Below, one piece after another: positions 34,917-42,264 of a DNA stretch of 64,000 bases. The DNA is from Sphingomonas corticis (GTDB lineage: Bacteria > Pseudomonadota > Alphaproteobacteria > Sphingomonadales > Sphingomonadaceae), in contig NZ_JAAVJH010000005.1 in assembly GCF_012035195.1 (NCBI RefSeq), positions 124,001 through 188,000 on the forward strand, read 5' to 3'. Numbering within the stretch: position 1 is the first letter of the stretch; the number at the start of each line of letters is the position of its first letter. A program made the translations under genes and the position numbers. The notes beneath the pieces were generated by a model. The model did not search any database and had not been told where the DNA came from. It worked only from the letters and a program-made list of their open reading frames with translations.

Positions 34917-35531
34917 ATGGTCGCTCGCAAGCGCTGGCGCACGAAGTGGCCTGCCATCGGTGCAAGCCTGCTGGCGGGCGGCGTGCTCGTCGGCTCGTCC
35001 GGTCTCGTCTCCTCGCGCGATCTCGCCGGGGCACGGGCCGCGGTAGGCCGCGCGGCGAGCGTGCTGACCGATCCCAGCGCGCTGTTCGCCACCCGCTCGC
35101 CCGGCATGCGCGAGGCGGGCGCGCTGTTCGACACCAAGCCCGGCTATGCGGGCGTGCCGGGCGTGGACACGCCGACCGAGCGGGTGCTGACGGCGATCCG
35201 CGACCGGACGCCCGTTTCCATCCCCGGCGAGGTCCCGGCGATCCCCGTCGATCTGGCACCGCCCGCGGGCGCGATTCCGTTCGTCTCCGTTCCTGCGGTG
35301 CCGGGCATCCCCGGTGACATTCCGCTGGTCGGCCTGCCCGGTCCCGGTGGCGGCCTCGTCGGTATTCCCGGCGGCGGCGGCGGCGGCGGCGGTGGGGGAG
35401 GCGGCGGCGGGGGCGGAGAGATCCCCGGCATTCCGGAGCCCGCCACCTGGGCGATGATGATCCTCGGTTTCTTCGGCATCGGCGCGGCGCTGCGGCGTCG
35501 GGTGAAGCGCCGCGCGGATGGGCTGGCGTAG
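34917..35531 (+). CDS. PEP-CTERM sorted exported protein
   Basis: A 204-residue protein with an N-terminal basic region and hydrophobic signal ([19 protein letters not shown]) and a C-terminal sorting tripartite tail: [20 protein letters not shown] then RRRVKRR. This is the PEPA-CTERM form recognised by exosortase or a related protein and linked to exopolysaccharide. The middle is low-complexity with Pro, Val and Ile, then a run of about 16 glycines. The ATG at 34917 follows GGGAGGAAAGG. It overlaps the next gene by 14 bases. No exosortase is in this window. Confidence 0.85.
   Translation: MVARKRWRTKWPAIGASLLAGGVLVGSSGLVSSRDLAGARAAVGRAASVLTDPSALFATRSPGMREAGALFDTKPGYAGVPGVDTPTERVLTAIRDRTPVSIPGEVPAIPVDLAPPAGAIPFVSVPAVPGIPGDIPLVGLPGPGGGLVGIPGGGGGGGGGGGGGGGGEIPGIPEPATWAMMILGFFGIGAALRRRVKRRADGLA
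35370..35416 (+). repeat. GGC-rich simple repeat encoding polyglycine
   Basis: A 47-base run made almost only of GGC and GGN codons lies just before the PEP-CTERM tail. It may gain or lose units by slippage; changes not divisible by three would destroy the sorting signal. Confidence 0.7.
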
Positions 35532-36156
35532 CGTCGCGGCTGCGGCGGCGGGCCTGCTGCTGCTGGTCGCGGGCGGCAGCCTCCTCTTCGCCCCCCGCGC
35601 CGCGCCCGCCATCGACGCCGCCATCGCGGCCGCGCCTGCGCCGATCGACCAGCCCCGCGTCCGCTATCCCGCGGGACGTCAGCCCGTCCTGACCGCACCC
35701 GACGGCTCGCGCCGCGCGGTCGCCAGCCTGCTGAACGTGCGGCGGCGGATGCATTACGGCGACTATGCCTGGGACGAGGCTGGCGTCGCCCGCGGCCCCG
35801 TGTGGGTGCAGGTGGATCTCGCGCGGCAGATCCTCTCGGTCTTCCGCAACGGGGAGGAGATCGGGTCCGCGGTCGTCCTCTACGGCACCGACGGGAAGCC
35901 GACGCCCACCGGCGTGTTCCCCGTCATGCAGAAGGCGCGCGACCACCGCTCCTCGCTCTATGACGCGGCCATGCCGTTCATGCTGCGGCTGACCGGCGAC
36001 GGCGTCGCGATCCACGCTAGCGACGTGCGCCGCGGCCGCGCCACGCACGGCTGCATCGGCGTGCCCCCGGCTTTCGCCGAGAAGCTGTTCGGCGTCGTCG
36101 ATCGCGGCGACCCGGTGGTGATCCTGCCGGCAACTTCGCGGTCAACCGCCGCTTAA
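35518..36156 (+). CDS. L,D-transpeptidase family protein (YkuD)
   Basis: A 212-residue exported protein with a signal segment [20 protein letters not shown]. The YkuD catalytic motif is [19 protein letters not shown], with the nucleophilic Cys in THGCIG and the conserved His before it. The domain begins with [20 protein letters not shown]. It forms 3-3 cross-links in peptidoglycan or attaches proteins to it. It starts inside the end of the PEP-CTERM gene, so the two are probably coupled. Confidence 0.92.
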   Translation: MGWRSVAAAAAGLLLLVAGGSLLFAPRAAPAIDAAIAAAPAPIDQPRVRYPAGRQPVLTAPDGSRRAVASLLNVRRRMHYGDYAWDEAGVARGPVWVQVDLARQILSVFRNGEEIGSAVVLYGTDGKPTPTGVFPVMQKARDHRSSLYDAAMPFMLRLTGDGVAIHASDVRRGRATHGCIGVPPAFAEKLFGVVDRGDPVVILPATSRSTAA

Positions 36157-36228
36157 CCACCCCGCGCAACCGCGCCGAGACCCTCCGCGGGCGAGAAGAC
36201 CCTCCGTCGCCACGGAGGAGTTCGTTCC

Positions 36229-36729
36229 ATGCCGCCCGTCTGCCGCCTGCTGCTGCCGCTCCTTGCCGCGCCGCTGCTGACCGGTGCGAGCGCGGGGATC
36301 GAGGAGCGGCTGCTGGCTCGCCACAATCAGGAGCGCGCCACGCGTCATCTGCCACCCATGCGCTGGAACCCCGCGCTCGCCGCCTCCGCGCGCGGCTGGG
36401 CGGATCATCTGGCGCAGCGCGGGGCCTTCTACCACGCGCCGGAGAAGCCGCGCGATCCGGAAGGGGAGAACCTGTGGGCGGGCACGCGCGACCGCTTCTC
36501 GCCGGAAGCGATGGTCGACGCCTGGGCACGCGAGAAGCGCTTCTACAAGCCCGGCGTCTTTCCCGACAACAGCACCACGGGCCGCGTCGCCGACGTCGGC
36601 CACTACACGCAACTGATGTGGCGTGCGACGCGCCAGGTGGGCTGCGCCACCGCGCGGGGCGCGCGCGAGGAGGTGCTCGTCTGCCGCTACAGCGAGGCGG
36701 GCAATTACCGCGGCGAGGTGGCATTCTGA
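36229..36729 (+). CDS. CAP domain exported protein
   Basis: A 166-residue CAP (SCP/PR-1) superfamily protein. A signal peptide runs to about residue 22 (LLTGASAG). Markers are ARHNQERATRHLPPMRWNP, GENLWAGTRDRF and the HYTQLMWRATRQVGCA motif, with the paired cysteines GCAT and VCRY. Function in bacteria is generally unknown. It is convergent with the TIR gene, overlapping its 3' end by 25 bases. Confidence 0.92.
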   Translation: MPPVCRLLLPLLAAPLLTGASAGIEERLLARHNQERATRHLPPMRWNPALAASARGWADHLAQRGAFYHAPEKPRDPEGENLWAGTRDRFSPEAMVDAWAREKRFYKPGVFPDNSTTGRVADVGHYTQLMWRATRQVGCATARGAREEVLVCRYSEAGNYRGEVAF

Positions 36730-37601
36730 TCGGGCATCTCGCCGGGCGCGGCGTCGACCAGCAGGCGTAGCTGCTCCGCCGCCGTCTGCGCCAGCCAGGC
36801 GCGACGGTCCGCCAGGTCGCGTGCCTTGATCGCCGCATCGCGCGCCGCCTCCGCCTTCCGGCGCTCCGCCACCGCCACCCGCGCGTAGCCGATCGCGGCG
36901 ACCGACAGCAGCGACAGGACGACGACCAGCATCGTGGACACGGTGGCGATCGCCACGACACGGTTGCGCTGGCGCCGGTTCTCGCGGTCGGCGAGCACGC
37001 CGTAGCCGATGCCGAGCAGCCCCGCGATCAGCTTCAGCTTCACCGCCCGCCGGTCCAGCTTCTGCGCGTCGGGCGCCAGCGGCTCCAGCGCGCGGGTGCG
37101 GTCGGTGGTGCCGTCGGCGTGGAGCGCGAAGCGCAGCGGCTCGGGAAAGCATTCCTGCTCCGCGTCGCCGGGCACCCCCCGCGCGATCACGGCGAAGACC
37201 GGGCGGTCGGGATGCATCGTCTTGAAGCTGCGGATCTCCTGATCGACCCAGGCCGAGCGCGCCGCGTGGGGCGACGCCACGACGATCAGCGCCGCCGCCT
37301 GTGCCAGCGCGCCGCGCAGCTTGGGCCCCAGTTCCGCCGCCCCCGCCAATTCGTCCTCGTCGCGGAAGACGGGACGCAGCCGCGCGGGCAGGGGGCCGTT
37401 GTCGCCCGCGGTGCCGACCAGCGCGCGCGGCAGGCGGTACGCTTCCAGCCCGCGGTGGAGCCGCCGCGCGAACGCCATGTCGGCGTGGCTGTAGCTGATG
37501 AAGGCAGCGTAGCGTGGCGCGCCGCTTTCCTGCGTTGGCGAGGGCGGCGGGCGAAGGCTATCGTCGCGACCAGACGACGATTCGCGAGGGGGCTCGATCA
37601 T
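36705..37601 (-). CDS. TIR domain protein with single membrane anchor
   Basis: A 298-residue protein. The N-terminal 29 residues are polar and Pro-rich; the TIR domain spans about 30-165, starting RYAAFISYSHADMAFARRLH. It holds LRPVFRDEDEL, LIVVASPHAARSAWVDQEI and the WxxxE pair Trp118 and Glu122, Glu being the catalytic residue in NAD-cleaving TIRs. After a linker a hydrophobic segment (214-239) is followed by an Ala/Arg/Glu coiled coil (240-285). Many relatives continue into WD40 or TPR repeats; this one ends early. The ATG overlaps that of the divergent next gene. NADase activity is inference. Confidence 0.87.
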   Translation of the reverse strand: MIEPPRESSSGRDDSLRPPPSPTQESGAPRYAAFISYSHADMAFARRLHRGLEAYRLPRALVGTAGDNGPLPARLRPVFRDEDELAGAAELGPKLRGALAQAAALIVVASPHAARSAWVDQEIRSFKTMHPDRPVFAVIARGVPGDAEQECFPEPLRFALHADGTTDRTRALEPLAPDAQKLDRRAVKLKLIAGLLGIGYGVLADRENRRQRNRVVAIATVSTMLVVVLSLLSVAAIGYARVAVAERRKAEAARDAAIKARDLADRRAWLAQTAAEQLRLLVDAAPGEMPDQNATSPR

Positions 37602-38238
37602 GCGTTCGCTTTCAACCGCGCGGCTGCCGGCGCTCGCCGCGCTGCTGCTGTCCGCCGCACCGGCCGCAGCGCAGGAGCCGCCGGCGGTCGACGCCTTCGC
37701 GCAGGCGATGGCGGCGCGGCAGGTGGCCGATTTCGCGCGCCGGCAGAAGGACGTGCGCGCCATGTTGACCGCCGCGGCGATGCTGCGCGAGATCCCGACG
37801 CAGGACCAGCCCGGGGCGGAGCCGGGCGGCTTTGGCGCCGCCGCCCTGTTCGCGGAGGCGCGTGCGATGGCGGGCGGCGACGCCCGCGTGCGGGCGGAGG
37901 TGGACTTCGCCGAGAAGGCAGCCCGCAGCCGCGGCGTCGTCGCTTCCGCGTTCGGCAAGGGGCTGGTACGCAGCGTCCGCGTGGTCGATCCGCGCGGCGC
38001 CTATCGCTTCACCGTCACCGCGGCGGGCGGCACCCCGCTGCGCGTCGGCGCGATCGGCGATGTCGGCACCGCGCTCGCGATGCGGGTGCAGGACGGGGCG
38101 GGGCGCACGCTGTGCCTGGACGACAATGCGGACTATGCGCCGGTCTGCCAGCTGACGCCGAAGACCGCCGGCCAGTATCGCATCGATATCCTGAACAAGA
38201 GCGGGGCGAGGAGCCGGGCGGTGATCCTGTCCAACTAG
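37600..38238 (+). CDS. Exported protein, unknown function
   Basis: A 212-residue protein with a signal peptide ending near AAPAAAQ (residue 25). The middle is helical; the C-terminal 90 residues (VRVVDPRGAYRFTVTAAGG to the end) look like a beta sandwich, similar to pre-peptidase C-terminal domains that accompany proteases. Two cysteines lie in this part (TLCLDD, PVCQLT). It shares its start codon region with the TIR gene on the other strand and faces the caspase gene with 37 bases between their ends. Function unknown. Confidence 0.75.
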   Translation: MRSLSTARLPALAALLLSAAPAAAQEPPAVDAFAQAMAARQVADFARRQKDVRAMLTAAAMLREIPTQDQPGAEPGGFGAAALFAEARAMAGGDARVRAEVDFAEKAARSRGVVASAFGKGLVRSVRVVDPRGAYRFTVTAAGGTPLRVGAIGDVGTALAMRVQDGAGRTLCLDDNADYAPVCQLTPKTAGQYRIDILNKSGARSRAVILSN

Positions 38239-38275
38239 GAGCGCGCGCGGACGCGGCGAGACCATGGCCACGCGC

Positions 38276-39937
38276 CTATCGCCCGGTGTACAGTTCGGCC
38301 ACCGACAGCCCGCCCGCGGCGCCAGCGGCGACCACCGCCTGCTTCAGCGGCGCGACGAGCCGTCCGGAGGCGCGCTGTCCCTCCACCGCGCGAAGCACCG
38401 CGCGCAGCGCGACGGGCGCCTGCGGCGTCAGCAGCGCGACGACGTGGTCGGTGCCGTAGGGCGGAGTGACGCGGTTCTCGATCAAGGGCAGGCGGGCGCC
38501 AGGCTCGATCCGGCCATCGCCTTCCTGTCCGCTGGGATAGAGCGCCTGCACCGTCCCGTCGGAGGCGAGGTTGAAGACGGTGAGGTAGAGCGACGCCCCC
38601 GTCGTCGACCCCGCCGCCGCCGCGGCGGTCACGCTGGCGTCGACCTGCGCGCCGGGGACGTAGCGCGTCCCGAACGCGCCCGGCCCCAGCGTCAGCCGCA
38701 CGCGGGTCTCGTCCAGCAATGGGCGGAGCCGGTCGATCGTGTCCCACTTCTCCAGTACGCCGCGCAACTGCGCCGTCGTCGCCACATCCTGCGCCACCCG
38801 GTCGCCCGAACGGCGCAGCAGCACGCCCGCCGTCCGATCGTAAACGAAGTCCGCCGCCTCCGCGCGCGCGGCGACCCGCCAGGGCGCGCCCGCCGCCGCC
38901 AGCATCGGCTGCGCAGCTGGATCGGCGGCGAAGATCGCGGGCAGGGGCGCCGTTTCGGGGGGCGCCGCGGCCTCGACGCGGGCGAACAGCTTCAACCCCT
39001 CGCCTCCGGGCGGGATGAACGCCTGCGGTTCCTGCCGGTCGGCCGTAAAGGACCGGACCTGGGTGGCGACATATTGCGCCAGCTCACCCACCTCCACGCT
39101 GCCGTTGCCGTCGAGGTCGGCGGCCAGGCTGCGTCCGTCCGGCCCGCGCGTCGTCAGTCCCTGCTCCACGTTGTACGTCAGCAGCCCGCGCGGCGGGGCG
39201 CCCTCCACCGGCATGGGAAATTCCCACGCCAGCTGCTCGTCCCGCGCGGCGGCGAGGTAGATCAGATTGGGCAGGTCGGCGCGATCGACGGTCGTTCCGC
39301 CCGATCCGCCGAGGACGGCGGCGAAGCGTGGCGCCGGACGCGCCGTCAGCGTGAAATCGGCCTGCGCCGCGCGGAAGCCGAGGCGCGGCGTGAAGCGAAA
39401 GGCGCGGGCGTCGGCGGACCGGTTCAGCGTGCCCGAGTGGCAGGCGTCGGCCATCATCAGCACCTTGACGCTGCCCGGCACGTAACGCGATAGCCAGGCG
39501 TAGAAGTCCTTGTCGACGATGTAGCGTTCCGGATCGGCGGGGTCGAAGCGCGCGAGCGGCAGGAACTGGTCGCGATCGCCGTCCCGGGTGCCACGCACCG
39601 CCGCGTCCGCCTCGGCGCCGTGGCCGGAATAATAGAGGACGATCCAGTCGCCCGGCTTCGAGCGGAGACCGAGCGCGTGGATCGCCGTCTCGACGGTCGT
39701 TCGGGAAACCTGGTCGTTGCGCAGCACGGTGACGTCGCGCGCGCCCTCCGCGCGGACCAGCGTCTCCATCGCGGCAAGATCATGCTCCGGCCCGGCAAGG
39801 TCCTTCAGCATCGGCGACTCGAACTTCCAAACGCCGACCAGCAACGCGCGAGTCTCGGCTGCGACCGGCGAAACAAGAGCCGTAATAAAGAGCGATGCCG
39901 CCACGCCTGCGGCAAGACGCCTCCATGTGCTGCCCAT
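38276..39937 (-). CDS. Caspase family (C14) protease, exported, with EF-hand loop
   Basis: A 553-residue protein with a signal peptide (RRLAAGVAASLFITALVSPV), so it acts outside the cytoplasm. The caspase-like domain covers about 29-300. The catalytic dyad is His106 in YYSGHGAEAD and Cys166 in ADACHSGTLN. Inside the same domain, residues 274-285 (DLDGNGSVEVGE) match an EF-hand calcium loop. The C-terminal half (about 340-553) is a separate unknown domain resembling DUF4384 with a LYLTVFNLASDGTVQALYPS string. The ATG at 39937 gives the signal. Bacterial caspase homologues are often basic-residue specific; that is not tested here. Confidence 0.9.
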   Translation of the reverse strand: MGSTWRRLAAGVAASLFITALVSPVAAETRALLVGVWKFESPMLKDLAGPEHDLAAMETLVRAEGARDVTVLRNDQVSRTTVETAIHALGLRSKPGDWIVLYYSGHGAEADAAVRGTRDGDRDQFLPLARFDPADPERYIVDKDFYAWLSRYVPGSVKVLMMADACHSGTLNRSADARAFRFTPRLGFRAAQADFTLTARPAPRFAAVLGGSGGTTVDRADLPNLIYLAAARDEQLAWEFPMPVEGAPPRGLLTYNVEQGLTTRGPDGRSLAADLDGNGSVEVGELAQYVATQVRSFTADRQEPQAFIPPGGEGLKLFARVEAAAPPETAPLPAIFAADPAAQPMLAAAGAPWRVAARAEAADFVYDRTAGVLLRRSGDRVAQDVATTAQLRGVLEKWDTIDRLRPLLDETRVRLTLGPGAFGTRYVPGAQVDASVTAAAAAGSTTGASLYLTVFNLASDGTVQALYPSGQEGDGRIEPGARLPLIENRVTPPYGTDHVVALLTPQAPVALRAVLRAVEGQRASGRLVAPLKQAVVAAGAAGGLSVAELYTGR

Positions 39938-40075
39938 GCCCCACCCCCATCTGCGATAGAATTGGAAATTTCTGCAACTTTACTCTCCCGGCGTTCGGGA
40001 GCAATCACGGCAGGTCTCGCGCGTTTGCACCGCGTTGACAATGGGGTTGAAGACGGGGGTCTGAAGGGAAACGCG

Positions 40076-40672
40076 ATGCGGATTTCCGTGGGGGGACACG
40101 CGGCCGTCGTGGCGGTCGCGGGGGTGGTGCTCGCCGGCGCGGCACCGCTCGCGGCGCAGGTGACGCAGGGCGGCGAGCGCGGCGTGGTGGTGCTGCGCGC
40201 GCAGCCGCTGGCCGCCGCGGAGCCGACCTCGGCCCCCGCCGTCGTCGCGACGCCGGTGCCGCCGCCGATGCCCGGCGGGCCCGCGCCGTCGCCGATGTTC
40301 AAGCCGTGCCCGCGACCCTTCCCGGCGACGGCCGCGACGCTGGGCACGTCCGGCTTCGACAAGGCGGTCACGCGCGCGCTGAGGGCGAAGCCTGCGGTGG
40401 CGGTGGTGGATGTCGCCGCGCCGTTCGCGGTGGGCGACGCGCCACCCGCCGCGCTGACGCCGTGGCTGAGCCAGGTGAAGGCCAGCGGCGGCCTGGTCTC
40501 CGCCGACGAATATTGCCGCGATTCGCGTGGGATGTTCGGCTGGATCGGGCGGATGGTCCGCGCGGTGCGCGGCGTCTCCTACGCGGCCGCGGACGGCTAT
40601 GACGCGGTGCTCCACGTGGATGGATTGGACCAGAAGGTGACGCAGGTCGAATTTCGGCGGCGCACGCCGTAA
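40076..40672 (+). CDS. Exported protein leading the caspase operon
   Basis: A 198-residue protein with a signal peptide (MRISVGGHAAVVAVAGVVLA) and a Pro/Ala linker to about residue 75. The C-terminal half includes GTSGFDKAVTRALRAKPAVA, then VSADEYCRDSRGMFGWIGRM and a terminal VTQVEFRRRTP. Two cysteines lie far apart. No family is recognised. Its TAA shares a base with the ATG of the next gene, so it is translated together with the caspase-SUMF1 gene. Confidence 0.75.
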   Translation: MRISVGGHAAVVAVAGVVLAGAAPLAAQVTQGGERGVVVLRAQPLAAAEPTSAPAVVATPVPPPMPGGPAPSPMFKPCPRPFPATAATLGTSGFDKAVTRALRAKPAVAVVDVAAPFAVGDAPPAALTPWLSQVKASGGLVSADEYCRDSRGMFGWIGRMVRAVRGVSYAAADGYDAVLHVDGLDQKVTQVEFRRRTP

Positions 40673-42264
40673 TGCGCGGCGTCAGGCGTTTCGCCGCTCT
40701 GGTCGCGGCCACTCTGCTCGCGCTCGCCGCGCTGCCCGCGGGCGCGGCGTCGAAGGAGCCGCGGCTCGCGCTGGTGATCGCCAACGGCAGCTATGCGAAC
40801 TTCCCCGCGCTGGGCGCCACGCACAGCGACGGCGACCGCGTCGCGGCGGCGCTGACGACGACCGGTTTCCAGGACGCTGCCGGGGGCAAGGTGACCGCGC
40901 GCCGCGACCTGACGCTGGCGCAGATGACCGCCGCCGTCGCCGCGTTCCGCGCGAAGCTGGCCGCCGCGGGGCCCGAGGCGTTCGGCGTCCTCTATTTCTC
41001 CGGCCACGGCGCGGCGCTCGGCAGCTACGGCGACGTCATGCTCCTGCCGGTCGATGCGGGCGCCGGCATGACCGCGGAGGCGGAGCGGCTCACCCGCGCG
41101 GCGCTGACCCGCGGCCTCTTGTCCTCGGGCGCGCGCAACCTGCTGATCGTGCTCGACATGTGCCGCTCGGTCGTCGACGTGCCGCCCCCCGCCGCGGGCA
41201 GCGACCCGGCGGTGCTGGCCACCGCCGTCGCGGGGCGGGGCGGAACGGTGGGCAGCAAGGGGCTGGCGCGGATCGTGCGCGACGGCCCGGGCGCGGCGCG
41301 ACCCGACCAGGGCTATCTCGTCGCCTACTCGACCAGCGCGGACCAGGTCGCCTTCGACGACGGCGTGTTCAGCAAGGTGCTGGCGGAGGAGATCCGCCGC
41401 CCGCAGCAGTCGATCGCCGACGCGCTGAAGCGCACGTCGGACCGCGTCGCGCTGAAGCCCGGGCGCTATTTCCAGAAGCCGACGTTCGACTACGGCCTGC
41501 AGGGCGCGCCGCCGTGCTTCGTGTCCTGCGACGGCAACGCGGAGGGCCGCTTCTACGATTGCGCCAATTGCCCGTGGATGCGCGTGGTGCCCGCCGGCTC
41601 GGCGATGCTCGGCTCCCCCGCCACCGAGGCGAAGCGCGGCGGCGACGAGAAGGCACCGCGCGAGGTGGTGTTCGCGCGCCCTTTCGCGATGGGCGTGTAC
41701 GAGGTGACGGCGGCGGAATGGGCCGCCTGCGTCCGCGACAAGGCGTGCCGCGGGATCGCCGGCTGGGCAAAGGAGAATCCCAATCCGCTGATTCCCGCCG
41801 CCGGGCTCAGCTACGAGGACGCGCAGGCCTTCGTGGCGTGGCTGTCCGTCCAGTCGGGCCTCGCCTATCGCCTGCCGACCGAGGACGAGTGGGAATATGC
41901 CGCCCGCGGCGGGGCGGGCACCGTCTTCCCGTGGGGTGACGCGATCCAGCCGTCCGACGCCAATTACGACCAGACGGAGAGCTATCGCGGCGGCGGCACC
42001 GCGCCGTACCGCGGCTATCCGGAGGCGGTGAACGCCTATCCGCCCAACGGCTTCGGCCTGTACCAGATGGCGGGCAACGTGTGGGAACTGACGCAGGGCT
42101 GCGACGACGCCTCCTGCCGCGCGCGCGTGGTCCGCGGCGGATCGTTCCAGAGCACGCCGTGGGAGTTGCGCGCCGCCAACCGCATGGGCGTGGGCGCGGC
42201 CAAGCGGCGCGACGACGCCGGCCTGCGGGTGGTGCGCGACTTGGCCGCGGACGAGGCGGGCTGA
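40672..42264 (+). CDS. Caspase domain fused to a SUMF1/FGE-like domain, exported
   Basis: A 530-residue fusion with a signal peptide (residues 1-26). The caspase-like domain (28-270) has His112 in YFSGHGAAL and Cys164 in LDMCRSVVD. A short cysteine-rich link follows (Cys282, 286, 297, 300). The SUMF1/FGE-sulfatase-like domain (300-523) has MGVYEVTAAEW, LSYEDAQAFVAWLS, YRLPTEDEWEYAARG, GLYQMAGNVWELT and RVVRGGSF. The paired active-site cysteines of true formylglycine-generating enzymes after RGGSF are absent (QSTPWELRAANR), so this is more likely a binding domain. Its stop overlaps the next start. Confidence 0.92.
   Translation: MRGVRRFAALVAATLLALAALPAGAASKEPRLALVIANGSYANFPALGATHSDGDRVAAALTTTGFQDAAGGKVTARRDLTLAQMTAAVAAFRAKLAAAGPEAFGVLYFSGHGAALGSYGDVMLLPVDAGAGMTAEAERLTRAALTRGLLSSGARNLLIVLDMCRSVVDVPPPAAGSDPAVLATAVAGRGGTVGSKGLARIVRDGPGAARPDQGYLVAYSTSADQVAFDDGVFSKVLAEEIRRPQQSIADALKRTSDRVALKPGRYFQKPTFDYGLQGAPPCFVSCDGNAEGRFYDCANCPWMRVVPAGSAMLGSPATEAKRGGDEKAPREVVFARPFAMGVYEVTAAEWAACVRDKACRGIAGWAKENPNPLIPAAGLSYEDAQAFVAWLSVQSGLAYRLPTEDEWEYAARGGAGTVFPWGDAIQPSDANYDQTESYRGGGTAPYRGYPEAVNAYPPNGFGLYQMAGNVWELTQGCDDASCRARVVRGGSFQSTPWELRAANRMGVGAAKRRDDAGLRVVRDLAADEAG

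Noticed and set aside
32451..35624. Very long open frame on the minus strand (over 1000 codons)
   Set aside because: Only its 3' end (from 33050) is a real gene, wrbA. The rest is antisense to the LysR and PEP-CTERM genes and is of extreme Arg/Ala composition, as expected for shadow frames in GC-rich DNA.
36705..37601. TIR gene as part of a Thoeris or CBASS system
   Set aside because: No ThsA-like SIR2 or SLOG protein, cyclase or ubiquitin-like partner is encoded nearby.
41600..42264. SUMF1 domain as active formylglycine-generating enzyme for a sulfatase
   Set aside because: The active-site cysteine pair is missing and no sulfatase gene is in the window.
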